A DNA stretch of 64,000 nucleotides from Sphingopyxis jiangsuensis (lineage in GTDB: Bacteria > Pseudomonadota > Alphaproteobacteria > Sphingomonadales > Sphingomonadaceae). A program made the position numbers and the translations under genes. The notes below the pieces were generated by a model that had not been told where the DNA came from, searched no databases, and saw nothing but the letters and a program-made list of their open reading frames with translations. Positions 46,703 to 55,990 of this stretch are shown here, one piece after another (the stretch's first letter is position 1; the number at the start of each line of letters is the position of its first letter). The stretch spans positions 701,524 to 765,523 of the forward strand of contig NZ_JAERPO010000002.1 in assembly GCF_016734905.1 (NCBI RefSeq), read 5' to 3'.

Positions 46703-48898
46703 ATGTCGCGCTTTGCGCCCCCTGCCCCACGTACAAATTCCACCCGCCGCCTGGCGATGCTGCTGGCATCATCCGCGCTGTTCATGGGTTATAGTTCGAT
46801 GACGCTCGCTGCCGAAACCGCCGCCCCCGCCGCTGCCAGGGCCGAAACCAACCCGATGCTCGCCGAGTGGACGGGCCCCTATGAAGGGGTGCCGCCGTGG
46901 GACAAGCTCGACCCCGAACTGTTTCCCGAGGCATTCGAAAAGGCGATGGCCGAATATAAGGCCGAAGTTCAGGCGGTGATCGACAATCCCGCCGCGCCGA
47001 CCTTTGAAAACACGCATGTCCCCGTGATGCTCGCCGGCGACCGGCTCGACCGGGTCAATGCGCTCTGGGGCGTTCAGACCTCGAACAAGTCGAACAGTCG
47101 CGTCGAGGAGCTCGACGCCGAATGGAGCCCGAAGCTCACCAAGTTCGACACCGAGCTCTTCCTCGATCCCAAGCTGTTCGCGCGGTACAAGGCTGTCTAT
47201 GACCACCGCCACCACAGCGGGCTCGACGCGCAGCAGATCCGTATCGTCGAACGCGCCTATGACCGCATGGTCCGCAACGGCGCGAATCTCTCCGAAGCCG
47301 ACAAGGCGAAGCTCGTCGATATGAACTCGAAGCTCGAAGGGCTGTTTTCGAGCTTCTCGTCGAAGCTCCTCGCCGACGAACGGCTCTATACCTTCGTCAC
47401 CGACAAGGCGGAACTCGACGGGCTCGAGCCCGGCTTTATCGCGTCGCTCGCCGCGGCCGCCGAAGCGCAGGGCAAGCCGGGCCAGTGGGCGATCAAGAAC
47501 ACGCGTTCGTCGGCGCAGCCGGTGATGCAGAATGCGACCAACCGCGCCCTGCGCGAAAAAGTGTGGCGCGCCTTCGTGAACCGCGGCGACAATGGCGACG
47601 CCAACGACACCAATGCGACGATCGCCGAAATATTGAAGCTGCGCCAGCAGCGCGCCGAACTGCTCGGTTTCCCGACGCACGCCCATTATCGCATGGCCGA
47701 CACGATGGCGAAGACGCCCGAAAATGCGATGGCGCTGATGATGAAGGTCTGGCCGGGCGCCGTCGCGCGCGTCAAGGAAGAGGTCGCCGACATGCAGGCG
47801 ATTGCCGATGCCGAGGCAAAGGCCGGCAAGGGTCCGAAAATCACCATCGAACCGTGGGACTATCGCTATTATGCCGAAAAGGTCCGCAAGGCGAAATACG
47901 ACCTCGATGAAAGCGAGGTGAAGCCCTATTTCCAGCTCGACAAGCTCGTCGACGGCATGTTCTGGGCCGCGGGGCAGCTTTACGACCTCGGCTTCAAGGA
48001 AAACACCGGCACCATCCCCGTCTTCGATCCCGAGGTGCGGACCTTCGAGGTCTATAACCTCAAGACGAACGAGAATGTCGGCGTCTTCTACCTCGACAAT
48101 TTCGCGCGCGACGGCAAGCGCTCGGGCGCGTGGATGACGACCTATCGCAGCCAGCAGACGCTGGGCGGCGAACGCAATGTGCTCGCGTCGAACAACAATA
48201 ATTTCACCGAGGCGGCGAAGGGCGAACCGACGCTGATCAGCATCGACGACGCGTCGACGCTGTTCCACGAATTCGGCCACGGCATCCATTACCTGTTGCA
48301 GCAGGTCCATTATCCCGCGCTCGGGCGGGTGCCGCGCGACTTCGTCGAATATCCGAGCCAGGTGAACGAGAATTGGCTGATGACGCCCGAAGTGCTGTCG
48401 AAATTCGCGACGCACTACAAGACGGGCGAGCCGATCCCGCAGGCGCTGGTCGACAAGATCCTCGCGTCGAACAAGTTCAACCAGGGCTTTGCCACGGTCG
48501 AATATCTGGGCAGCGCGATCGTCGACATGAAGCTGCACAACCGCACGACCCCGCCGACCGACGTCGACAGGTTCGAGCGCGCGACGCTCGCCGAAATCGG
48601 CATGCCGAAGGAAATCGTGATGCGGCACCGTCTGCCGCAGTTCGGCCATCTGTTCAGCTCGGACGCCTATTCGGCGGGCTATTACAGCTACCTCTGGTCC
48701 GAAACGATGGACGCCGACACCTGGGCGGCGTTCACCGAAGCGGGCGGCCCGTGGGACCGCGGCGTCGCCGACAAGTTCCGCACGATCCTGTTGATGACGG
48801 GCAACGAGACCGACCGCGCCGACGCCTATCGCGCCTTCCGCGGCCGCGATCCCGACGTGAAGGCGCTGCTCGAAAAGCGCGGCTTCCCGACCGAGTAA
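46703..48898 (+). CDS. M3-family metallopeptidase (peptidyl-dipeptidase Dcp-like), exported
   Basis: 731 residues. The signal peptide (LAMLLASSALFMGYSSMTLAAE) suggests periplasmic location, unlike cytosolic E. coli Dcp. The zinc motif HEFGHGIHYLL starts at His522, with the third ligand glutamate about 28 residues later (DFVEYPSQVNENW). The C-terminal FGHLFSSDAYSAGYYSYLWSE is typical of M3A enzymes. It removes C-terminal dipeptides from peptides. GGGAGA precedes ATG 46703. A UUCG-loop terminator follows. Confidence 0.93.
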   Translation: MSRFAPPAPRTNSTRRLAMLLASSALFMGYSSMTLAAETAAPAAARAETNPMLAEWTGPYEGVPPWDKLDPELFPEAFEKAMAEYKAEVQAVIDNPAAPTFENTHVPVMLAGDRLDRVNALWGVQTSNKSNSRVEELDAEWSPKLTKFDTELFLDPKLFARYKAVYDHRHHSGLDAQQIRIVERAYDRMVRNGANLSEADKAKLVDMNSKLEGLFSSFSSKLLADERLYTFVTDKAELDGLEPGFIASLAAAAEAQGKPGQWAIKNTRSSAQPVMQNATNRALREKVWRAFVNRGDNGDANDTNATIAEILKLRQQRAELLGFPTHAHYRMADTMAKTPENAMALMMKVWPGAVARVKEEVADMQAIADAEAKAGKGPKITIEPWDYRYYAEKVRKAKYDLDESEVKPYFQLDKLVDGMFWAAGQLYDLGFKENTGTIPVFDPEVRTFEVYNLKTNENVGVFYLDNFARDGKRSGAWMTTYRSQQTLGGERNVLASNNNNFTEAAKGEPTLISIDDASTLFHEFGHGIHYLLQQVHYPALGRVPRDFVEYPSQVNENWLMTPEVLSKFATHYKTGEPIPQALVDKILASNKFNQGFATVEYLGSAIVDMKLHNRTTPPTDVDRFERATLAEIGMPKEIVMRHRLPQFGHLFSSDAYSAGYYSYLWSETMDADTWAAFTEAGGPWDRGVADKFRTILLMTGNETDRADAYRAFRGRDPDVKALLEKRGFPTE

Positions 48899-48919
48899 CA
48901 AGCGACCGACGATCAAGGC

Positions 48920-48941
48920 AAAGGGGGCTTCGGCCCCCTTT
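48920..48941 (+). terminator. Intrinsic terminator of the M3 peptidase gene
   Basis: AAAGGGGGC-TTCG-GCCCCCTTT: a nine-base stem with a stable UUCG tetraloop, followed by TGTTCT. It lies 22 bases past the stop. Confidence 0.8.
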
Positions 48942-49019
48942 GTTCTGGACGCGTGCGGAGCGAGCCCGCGCCTTCGTCCGGGATGATGCCGGCTGGACGC
49001 GACAGGTTGAGGACGTTCG

Positions 49020-49156
49020 ATCCTCCCTGTACCGCAGGCATGGGGAGGTGGCAGCCCGAAGGGCTGACGGAGGGGCTGATGGCGCTGGCGTCGCGGCCCC
49101 TCCACCCCTCGCTTCGCGAGCGGTCCCCCTCCCCATTGCTGCGCCACAGGGAGGAT
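49020..49156. repeat. Intergenic palindromic repeat, family B copy 2
   Basis: Same ends as the copy in the his cluster (ATCCTCCCTGT...ACAGGGAGGAT), with shared internal GGGGAGGTGGCAGC, CTGACGGAGGGGC and CCCCTCCACC segments. Lies between the M3 peptidase terminator and the SPFH promoter. Confidence 0.82.
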
Positions 49157-49215
49157 TGAGCGGCAGCTCCCCACCCCAAAACCGCCCTCTTCGATTCCGC
49201 TTGACCGCCGCTACA

Positions 49216-49249
49216 TCCGATATAAATATGATATCATCTTTATATCGGA
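49216..49249. promoter_or_regulatory. 34-bp near-perfect palindrome overlapping the SPFH ribosome site
   Basis: TCCGATATAAA and its inverse TTTATATCGGA flank the perfect palindrome ATGATATCAT, with one mismatched pair. It ends within the GGAGG of the SPFH gene. The likely binder is the ribbon-helix-helix protein encoded downstream. Confidence 0.7.
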
Positions 49250-49256
49250 GGGCGTG

Positions 49257-50162
49257 ATGAGTGATTCGACTGGAGCGGCGGGCCTGAACCCCACCCGCGA
49301 AGTGCGTGCCGCAACCGCAAGCGGCTATGCGATGCTGTTCCTGTGGCTTGTGCTGCTGGTCGTCGCGCTATGGGCGGGCATCAGCAACGCCAATTCCGAG
49401 GTGATGGTCGCGTGGAAGTGGGTTCTGGTCGTCGTGGCGGCGGTCATCGGCACGCTGATCCTCGCCGGCTTCTACCTGATCAATCCCAATGAGGCCGCGG
49501 CGATCCAGCTCTTCGGCAGCTACAAGGGCACCGACCGCACGCCGGGGCTACGCTGGGTGCTGCCCTGGCTCACGCGCAAGAAGATCGCGGTGCGTGCGAA
49601 CAATATCATTTCCGAAAAGATCAAGGTCAACGACCTGCGCGGCAACCCCATTGAGATGGCGGCGCAGGTCGTCTGGCGCGTCACCGACACCGCGCAGGCG
49701 CTGTTCGACGTCGACGATTACAAGGAGTTCGTGATCGCACAGATCGAGGCCGCGGTGCGCTCGATCGGTTCGCGCTACCCCTATGACGATATCGAGCATG
49801 AGGAAATCACGCTGCGCGGCAATCATGAAGAGGTCGGCGGCGAACTGCGCAAGGCGCTGATCGAGCGGCTGGCCGTCGCGGGGATCACCGTCGACGAATG
49901 CGGGCTCACCCACCTCGCCTATGCGCAGGAAATCGCCGGCGCGATGCTCCGCCGCCAGCAGGCCGAGGCCGTCATCAGCGCGCGCCGCAAGCTCGTCGAG
50001 GGTGCGGTCGGGATGGTCGAAATGGCGCTCGAACAATTGAGCGCCAAGGACGTCGTCCATCTCGACGACGAACGCCGCGCGGCGATGGTGTCGAACCTGA
50101 TGGTCGTGCTGTGCAGCGAACGCGACACGCATCCGGTGGTCAACGCCGGTTCGCTCTATTGA
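49257..50162 (+). CDS. SPFH (stomatin/prohibitin) domain membrane protein
   Basis: 301 residues. Two N-terminal transmembrane helices ([38 protein letters not shown]), then the SPFH domain: [64 protein letters not shown], and the helical [27 protein letters not shown]. Such proteins form membrane scaffolds; a specific partner is unknown. The ATG at 49257 has GGAGG at five bases; a GTG just before it is less likely. A palindromic operator overlaps the ribosome site. Confidence 0.86.
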   Translation: MSDSTGAAGLNPTREVRAATASGYAMLFLWLVLLVVALWAGISNANSEVMVAWKWVLVVVAAVIGTLILAGFYLINPNEAAAIQLFGSYKGTDRTPGLRWVLPWLTRKKIAVRANNIISEKIKVNDLRGNPIEMAAQVVWRVTDTAQALFDVDDYKEFVIAQIEAAVRSIGSRYPYDDIEHEEITLRGNHEEVGGELRKALIERLAVAGITVDECGLTHLAYAQEIAGAMLRRQQAEAVISARRKLVEGAVGMVEMALEQLSAKDVVHLDDERRAAMVSNLMVVLCSERDTHPVVNAGSLY

Positions 50163-50172
50163 CGTGAACAAT

Positions 50173-50254
50173 CCCGTTCGTGTCGAGCGAAGTCGAGACA
50201 CGCCATAGCGGCGCACCGCGCCCCGGCATCTCGACGTCGCCCGATGCGAGCGGG
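50173..50254. repeat. Intergenic palindromic repeat, family A copy 4
   Basis: The left arm CCCGTTCGTGTCGAGCGAAG... is intact (50173-50202). The right arm (about 50225-50254) has drifted but still resembles the inverse. It lies between the SPFH gene and the RHH gene. Confidence 0.78.
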
Positions 50255-50271
50255 GATTAAGGTTGGTCCCA

Positions 50272-50472
50272 ATGCCCGCTCCGCCCAAGAAAGCCTTTGC
50301 CCTTCGCGTCGATCCCGCGCTCTATGCGGCGATCGAGCGGATGGCCGCGGTCGACCTGCGCAGCGCCAATGCCGAGATCGAGGTGCTGCTGCGCGAGGCG
50401 CTCGCGCGGCGCGGGGTGAAGGTCGAACCGCCCAAACCGCCGCGGCGCGGGCGCCCGCCGAAACAGGGGTGA
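50272..50472 (+). CDS. Ribbon-helix-helix (Arc-type) DNA-binding protein
   Basis: 66 residues: KAFALRVDPALYAAIERMAAVDLRSANAEIEVLLREALARRG is an Arc/HicB-antitoxin-like ribbon-helix-helix fold, with a basic RRGRPPK tail. Such small proteins bind palindromic operators as dimers. AAGG precedes ATG 50272. It sits 110 bases after the SPFH gene in the same direction, and the palindrome before SPFH is its most likely target. No toxin gene is adjacent. Confidence 0.76.
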   Translation: MPAPPKKAFALRVDPALYAAIERMAAVDLRSANAEIEVLLREALARRGVKVEPPKPPRRGRPPKQG

Positions 50473-50582
50473 GCAGCATCGCCGCACCCGCGGCCCCGGC
50501 TGTCCACCGCTTTTTTCGCGCATCGCCGCTCGACGCCGTCCGCCCGCTTGCCCCGCAATGCCTTGATGGCTAAGGCCGGAAC

Positions 50583-51254
50583 ATGACCTCCTCCGCACCG
50601 TCCGTCCGCATTGCCCCCTCGATCCTCAGCGCCGATTTCGCCGCATTGGGGCAGGAAGTGCGCGCGATCGAGGCCGCGGGTGCCGACTGGGTGCATATCG
50701 ACGTGATGGACGGCCATTTCGTGCCGAATCTGACGATCGGCCCCGGCGTCGTGAAGGCGCTGCGTCCGCACAGCAAGCTGCCCTTCGACGTCCATCTGAT
50801 GATCTCGCCGGTCGATCATTTCCTCGACGCCTTTGCCGAAGCGGGCGCCGACATCATCACCGTCCACCCCGAGGCGGGGCCGCACGTCCATCGCACCGTC
50901 CAGCACATCAAGTCGCTCGGCAAGCAGGCGGGAATCTCGCTCAATCCCGCGACTCCTGCCAAGATGCTCGATTATCTGATCGACGATATCGACCTCGTCC
51001 TCGTGATGAGCGTCAACCCGGGCTTCGGCGGCCAGAGCTTCATCTCGAGCCAGCTCCGCAAGATCGAGGCGGTGCGCAAGATGATCGACAAGTCGGGCCG
51101 CGACATCCGGCTCGAGGTCGACGGCGGCATCGACGCCGGAACCGCGCCGCAGGCTATCGCCGCGGGCGCCGACGTGCTCGTCGCCGGGACCGCGACCTTC
51201 CGCGGCGGTCCCGACGCCTATGCCGACAATATCCGGCGCCTGCGCGGAGCCTGA
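50583..51254 (+). CDS. rpe: Ribulose-phosphate 3-epimerase (Rpe)
   Basis: 223 residues, TIM barrel. [17 protein letters not shown], metal and catalytic residues in [40 protein letters not shown] and [12 protein letters not shown] are all in place. Interconverts ribulose-5- and xylulose-5-phosphate in the pentose phosphate pathway. It ends four bases before the heparinase-like gene, an arrangement common in alphaproteobacteria. Confidence 0.96.
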   Translation: MTSSAPSVRIAPSILSADFAALGQEVRAIEAAGADWVHIDVMDGHFVPNLTIGPGVVKALRPHSKLPFDVHLMISPVDHFLDAFAEAGADIITVHPEAGPHVHRTVQHIKSLGKQAGISLNPATPAKMLDYLIDDIDLVLVMSVNPGFGGQSFISSQLRKIEAVRKMIDKSGRDIRLEVDGGIDAGTAPQAIAAGADVLVAGTATFRGGPDAYADNIRRLRGA

Positions 51255-51257
51255 GCG

Positions 51258-53036
51258 ATGGAGGGGAGACCGCTGACTGCCGCCCCTCTCGACCCGGTCC
51301 CCGAAACGGGCGCCGACACGCCGCCGCTCGACGACACGATCGAGCCCGGCAAGCGGCTCATCCGTCTCCCCGCCGACAAGGGGCTGTCGCTCGGTGAGCG
51401 CATCGCCAACCATATCACGCGGCTGACGTGGCGCACGCCGCTCCACGCCTTGCGCCTGAAGGGGCGCTTCCCGCTCAAGCTGCTCGGCGTTCCGCTCGAC
51501 CCGATTCCCGGCGACATGCGCGCGGGCACCGCGATCCGCGCGGGCCATTTCCTCCATCGCGGGCTGCGTCTCGGGCTCGGCGACCTCGACTTTTCCGCGC
51601 TCAACGTCGCCCCCGCCTTCGCCGATTATCTCCACAGCTTCGCCTGGCTGCGCGACCTGTCGGCGAGCGCGACGCGCGCCGACGGCGCCCCGATCGCCGA
51701 GGCCGTGGTGCGCCACTGGCTCGGCGTCCACGGCGAAACGGTGGGCGAGCCCGCGTGGCGCGCCGACAACACCGGCTGGCGCATCCTCTTCTGGGCGAGC
51801 CACGCCCCGCTGATCCTGTCGTCGAGCGACCTCGTCTATCGCTCGGCGGTGCTCAACCATCTCGCGCGCGCGGCGCGCCATCTCGACCGCGTCGCCGACA
51901 AGACGCAGCCCGGCACCGGCCAGATGGTCGCATGGGTCGGCATCGTCGCCGCGTCGCTGCTGATGCCCGGCGGCGAGCCGCGGCAGGTGTTCGGCGAGGC
52001 GGGGCTGCGCAAGGTTCTCGAAACCAGCTTCTACGCCGACGGCGGCAATATCGCGCGCTCGCCGCAGGCGCAGCTCGATGCGGTGATGGCGCTGTCGATG
52101 CTCGCGCAGGTCTATGAGATGCGCCGGATGGAGGTGCCGCCCTTCGTGCAGGAAGTGCTCGCACGCGCCGTCCCGGCACTGCTCGGCCTCCTCCACGCCG
52201 ACGGCGGGATGGGAAGCTGGCAGGGCAGCGGCGCGACGAACGCGGCGCATGTCGAGGCGATCGTCGCCGCGAGCGGCGTGCGCACGCGGCCGCTCAAACA
52301 GGCGCGCGACTGGGGCTATCAGCGCCTCGTCGCGAACAAGGTCGTGCTGCTCGCCGACGCGGCGCCGCCCCCCATCGCGCGCGTGACCGAGGCGGGTTGC
52401 GCCTCGACCCTCGCCTTCGAACTTTCGGACGGCGACGAGCGGATCGTCGTCAATTGCGGCGGCGCGGCGCTGACCGGCGCGACGATCCCCGCCGATCTCG
52501 CGCGCGGGCTGCGCACCACCGCCGCGCATTCGACCCTGACGATTTCCGACAACAATTCGACCGCGATCCTGCCCAATGGCTCGCTCGGCAAGGGCGTGAC
52601 CGAGGTCGAGCTCGACCGGCAGGAAACGCCGCAGGGCAGCCGCCTCGAAATGAGCCACGACGGCTATGCGCGCCGCCACGGCCTCATTCACCGCCGCCTG
52701 CTCATCCTGTCGCCCAACGGGCGCGAGCTGCGCGGCGAGGACATGCTCCTCCCCGCCCCGCGCAGCCGCCGCAAAGGCGACAAGAGTTTCACGCTGCGCT
52801 TCCACCTCGGCCGCAACATCGAGGCGAGCCTCACCGCCGACAATCTCGGCGCGCTCCTTCGGATCACCGACGGCGCTCTCTGGCAGTTCCGTACCTCCGA
52901 CGGCGCACTGGCGATCGAGGAAAGCCTGTGGGTCGACGGCGACGGCCGCCCGCACCCGACCGAGCAACTCGTCGTCACCGGCACCACCCCGCCGGGCGGC
53001 GCGAGCATCGGCTGGATCTTCAAGCACGTCGGCTGA
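51258..53036 (+). CDS. Heparinase II/III family protein
   Basis: 592 residues, no obvious signal peptide. An alpha-helical toroid occupies the first two thirds (NTGWRILFWASHAPLILSSSDLVYRS; ADGGNIARSPQAQLDAVMALSML), followed by the beta-sandwich with VNCGGAAL, AHSTLTISDNNSTAI, and HDGYARRHGLIHRRLLIL. This is the conserved alphaproteobacterial relative of heparinases usually located beside rpe or rsmB. Whether it is an active polysaccharide lyase is unknown. GGAG-containing ribosome site overlaps the rpe end. Confidence 0.85.
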   Translation: MEGRPLTAAPLDPVPETGADTPPLDDTIEPGKRLIRLPADKGLSLGERIANHITRLTWRTPLHALRLKGRFPLKLLGVPLDPIPGDMRAGTAIRAGHFLHRGLRLGLGDLDFSALNVAPAFADYLHSFAWLRDLSASATRADGAPIAEAVVRHWLGVHGETVGEPAWRADNTGWRILFWASHAPLILSSSDLVYRSAVLNHLARAARHLDRVADKTQPGTGQMVAWVGIVAASLLMPGGEPRQVFGEAGLRKVLETSFYADGGNIARSPQAQLDAVMALSMLAQVYEMRRMEVPPFVQEVLARAVPALLGLLHADGGMGSWQGSGATNAAHVEAIVAASGVRTRPLKQARDWGYQRLVANKVVLLADAAPPPIARVTEAGCASTLAFELSDGDERIVVNCGGAALTGATIPADLARGLRTTAAHSTLTISDNNSTAILPNGSLGKGVTEVELDRQETPQGSRLEMSHDGYARRHGLIHRRLLILSPNGRELRGEDMLLPAPRSRRKGDKSFTLRFHLGRNIEASLTADNLGALLRITDGALWQFRTSDGALAIEESLWVDGDGRPHPTEQLVVTGTTPPGGASIGWIFKHVG

Positions 53037-53065
53037 CGCGTCGGCACTGTTGCCCCAACCACCTA

Positions 53066-53094
53066 TGTTACACAGGTGTGACACCGGTGTAACA
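53066..53094. promoter_or_regulatory. 29-bp near-perfect palindrome upstream of TonB receptor
   Basis: TGTTACACAGGTGT-G-ACACCGGTGTAACA: 14-base arms with one mismatch around a central G, 86 bases before the receptor ATG. A probable operator for the receptor-phytase pair; binder unknown. It does not have the direct-repeat form of a Pho box. Confidence 0.65.
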
Positions 53095-53180
53095 CAGCGG
53101 TCATTCCCCGCTGCCAATGCCGCCCCGAATCGCCGGGAGCAAATCTGTCCCGGCGAGCTTCACGCTCTTCGGGGGACCTC

Positions 53181-55973
53181 ATGCACCAGCTTCGCTCAAT
53201 CCGTTCGCGCATCCTGCTCGGCACCTGCCTTTCGCTCGCCGCCGCGCTTCCCGGCGCCGCCATCGCGTCCGACCTTGTCGGCACCGTTTCCGACGCCACC
53301 GACACGCGCGCGCTACAGAGCGCGCAGGTCCGCCTCGTCGAGCTTGGCCGCACGGCAGAGGCCGACCGCGACGGCAGCTTCCGCTTCAGCGACGTTCCCG
53401 CAGGCACCTACACGCTCGAGGCGCGCTATGTCGGCGCCGCGCCGGTGACGCGCACGGTCGAGGTTCCGGCGAGCGGGACGGTCACCGCCAACCTCGTCCT
53501 CGGCACCGACGGGTCGATCCTCGTCATCGGCCAGGCGGCCAACCTGTCGAGCAGCCTGTCGCGCCAGCGCGCCGCCGACGGCGTCGAAAGCGTGCTCACG
53601 CGCGACGGCATCGGCCAGTTTCCCGACCAGAATGTCGCCGAATCGCTCCGCCGCCTTCCCGGCGTCAACATCCTCGACGACCAGGGCGAGGGCCGTTTCG
53701 TATCGATCCGCGGCCTCGACCCCGAACTCAACGCGGCGTCGGTCAACGGCGTGCGGCTCCCCGCTCCCGAAAGCGATGTCCGCTCGGTCGCGCTCGACGT
53801 GATTTCCAGCGACATCATCGAATCGATCGAGGTCAAGAAATCGCTGACCCCCGACATGGACGCCGACACGATCGGCGCGTCGATCGAGATCCGCACGACG
53901 AGCGCCTTCGACCGCAAGAAGGACCTCCTCGTGGTCAAGGCCGAAGGCAGCTACAACGACCTGACCGAAAGCGTGTCGCCCAAGGGCAGCTTCGATTTCT
54001 CGAAAAAGCTCGGCGACAATGTCGGCGTCGCGGGCGGCATCAGCTATTACAAGCGCAAGTTCGCGACCAACAATCAGGAAGTGGACGGCTGGGACGAAGA
54101 CGACGGCCTCGTCTATGCCGACACCGTCGAATATCGCGACTATGACGTCGAGCGCGAGCGGATCAGCGCATCGCTTTCGCTCGACTTCCGCGTTGGCGAC
54201 ACCACCACCCTCTATGCGCGCGGCCTCTACAGCCAGTTCGACGACCAGGAATATCGCCGCCGCCTGACCTTCGAGATGGACGAAGCGCCGAGCGCGGGCG
54301 ACGCGAACGGCGTCAGCTTCGACGCCGACGACGGCGAGATTTCGGTCCAGCGCGACCTCAAGGACCGTTTCGAGCGCCAGCGCATCCGCAGCCTCGTCTT
54401 CGGCGGCGAAACCGACAGCGGTCCGTGGAACCTCAAATATTCGGCGAGCTGGGCGAAATCGAGCGAGAAGGAAGCCGGCTCGATCGACCCCGTCGTCTAT
54501 GAACGCGTGTTCGAGGATGGCGACGGCTTCGGCGTCGATTTCGATTATCGCCGCGACAAGATCGTCCCCTACGCGATCACCTCGGGCGCCGCGGCCTTCC
54601 TCGATCCGTCCGAATATGAACTCGACAAGGTCGAACTGACGACGCTGTCCGATGCGCGCGACCGCGAATATGCGCTGAAGGCCGATATCGCGCGCAGCTT
54701 TGCGATGCAGGACGGCGCGTTCACGCTGCAATTCGGAACCAAGGCGCGCTGGCGCAAGAAAAGCTACAACGCCGACCTCGAGATATACGAATGGGACGGC
54801 GCCGACGACCTGACGCTCGACATGCACGACCTGCTCGGGCCGCAGGATTATGACCTCGCCGCTATCGAACCGATGCTCGCGAAGAAGAAATTCCGTCCCT
54901 TCTTCTTCCAGAACATCGGCAGCTTCGAACTCGACGACGGCGACACGTTCGAGGAATCCGAAGTTGCCGACTTCATGGTCAAGGAAGATGTGCTCGCGGG
55001 CTATGCGCTCGGCCGCTGGGACAGCGACATGCTGCGCATCATCGGCGGCGTCCGCGTCGAGCAGACGAAGAACGACATTCGCGGCAAGGAGGTCATCCTC
55101 GACGACGAAACCGTGACGCCGCTGCGCTTCACGCGCAAATATACCGATTGGCTGCCCAGCCTGACCTTCCGCTTCGAGCCGCAGCAGAACCTCGTCCTGC
55201 GCGCCGCGGGATACCGCAGCCTCGTGCGGCCCAAACTGTCGAAACTCGCCCCCAACGTGATCATCGACGACGACGAGGGCGAGGCCGGCAACCCCTTCCT
55301 CAAGCCCTATCGCGCGTGGAACGCCGACCTGTCGGCCGAATATTATTTCGGACGCAATGCCGCGGTCTCGGCGGGTTTCTTCTGGAAGGACATCAAGGAT
55401 TATATCGTCGACGTCACCGAATTCGACACGAGCTACAACGGCATCGACCTCGACGAGCTGACGACCGCGATCAACGGCGAAAGCGCCGAGATCAAGGGCT
55501 TCGAGTTCAGCTACAGCCAGCAAATGAGCTTCCTGCCCGCCCCGTTCGACGGCCTGCTCGCGCAGTTCAACTATACCTACACCGACGCCAAGGGCACGCT
55601 CGTCAGCTACGACGACGACGATCAGCCCTATCTGCGCACCATCGGGCTTCCCGCATCGTCGAAACACACGTTCAACGCGGTGCTCGGTTATGAAAAAGGC
55701 CCCGTCTCGCTGCGCGTTGCCGGCACCTATCGCGACAAATATCTCGACGAAGCCGGCGGCGCCGCCAACGAAGACCGCATCGTCGCCGACCAGTTCAAGC
55801 TCGACCTGTCGGCGAAATTCCGCATCACGCCGGGCGTGCGCATCTTTGCCGAATGGGTCAATGTGACCGACGCGCCTTATTTCGCCTATCAACAGTTCGA
55901 AGGCCGCCGTCGCCTGCTGCAATATGAAGATTATAGCTGGACTGCCAAATTCGGCGTGTCGGCGAACTTCTAA
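53181..55973 (+). CDS. TonB-dependent receptor
   Basis: 930 residues. Signal peptide (LLGTCLSLAAALPGAAIAS), a carboxypeptidase-regulatory-like beta domain (LVGTVSDATDTRALQSAQVRLVELGR, about residues 30-110), the plug (FPDQNVAESLRRLPGVNI..., SIRGLDPELNAASVNGVRLP), and a 22-strand barrel ending in aromatic YSWTAKFGVSANF. Imports a large ligand across the outer membrane using TonB energy. The beta-propeller phytase gene follows after 17 bases, so phytate or its degradation products are likely ligands. GGGGGA precedes the ATG. Confidence 0.93.
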   Translation: MHQLRSIRSRILLGTCLSLAAALPGAAIASDLVGTVSDATDTRALQSAQVRLVELGRTAEADRDGSFRFSDVPAGTYTLEARYVGAAPVTRTVEVPASGTVTANLVLGTDGSILVIGQAANLSSSLSRQRAADGVESVLTRDGIGQFPDQNVAESLRRLPGVNILDDQGEGRFVSIRGLDPELNAASVNGVRLPAPESDVRSVALDVISSDIIESIEVKKSLTPDMDADTIGASIEIRTTSAFDRKKDLLVVKAEGSYNDLTESVSPKGSFDFSKKLGDNVGVAGGISYYKRKFATNNQEVDGWDEDDGLVYADTVEYRDYDVERERISASLSLDFRVGDTTTLYARGLYSQFDDQEYRRRLTFEMDEAPSAGDANGVSFDADDGEISVQRDLKDRFERQRIRSLVFGGETDSGPWNLKYSASWAKSSEKEAGSIDPVVYERVFEDGDGFGVDFDYRRDKIVPYAITSGAAAFLDPSEYELDKVELTTLSDARDREYALKADIARSFAMQDGAFTLQFGTKARWRKKSYNADLEIYEWDGADDLTLDMHDLLGPQDYDLAAIEPMLAKKKFRPFFFQNIGSFELDDGDTFEESEVADFMVKEDVLAGYALGRWDSDMLRIIGGVRVEQTKNDIRGKEVILDDETVTPLRFTRKYTDWLPSLTFRFEPQQNLVLRAAGYRSLVRPKLSKLAPNVIIDDDEGEAGNPFLKPYRAWNADLSAEYYFGRNAAVSAGFFWKDIKDYIVDVTEFDTSYNGIDLDELTTAINGESAEIKGFEFSYSQQMSFLPAPFDGLLAQFNYTYTDAKGTLVSYDDDDQPYLRTIGLPASSKHTFNAVLGYEKGPVSLRVAGTYRDKYLDEAGGAANEDRIVADQFKLDLSAKFRITPGVRIFAEWVNVTDAPYFAYQQFEGRRRLLQYEDYSWTAKFGVSANF

Positions 55974-55990
55974 AGTCAGGGGACGAAAGG

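Noticed and set aside
46769-49174. 801-codon open frame antisense to the M3 peptidase
   Set aside because: Its composition is that of a GC-rich shadow frame, it has no recognisable domain, and it lies wholly across a well-supported M3 peptidase and a repeat.
50272-50472. Antitoxin of a toxin-antitoxin pair
   Set aside because: The RHH fold resembles HicB-type antitoxins, but no small toxin gene is adjacent; the neighbours are SPFH and rpe.
53066-53094. Pho box before the TonB receptor-phytase pair
   Set aside because: The site is an inverted repeat, not the direct repeat of TGTCA-type units expected for PhoB.
50322-53117. 931-codon open frame antisense to rpe and the heparinase-like gene
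   Set aside because: Crosses two recognised genes and an intergenic region, is Arg/Ala-rich without motifs, and has no ribosome site.
53313-55922. 869-codon open frame antisense to the TonB receptor
   Set aside because: Shadow of a high-GC gene; no conserved motif, while the receptor frame has plug and barrel signatures.
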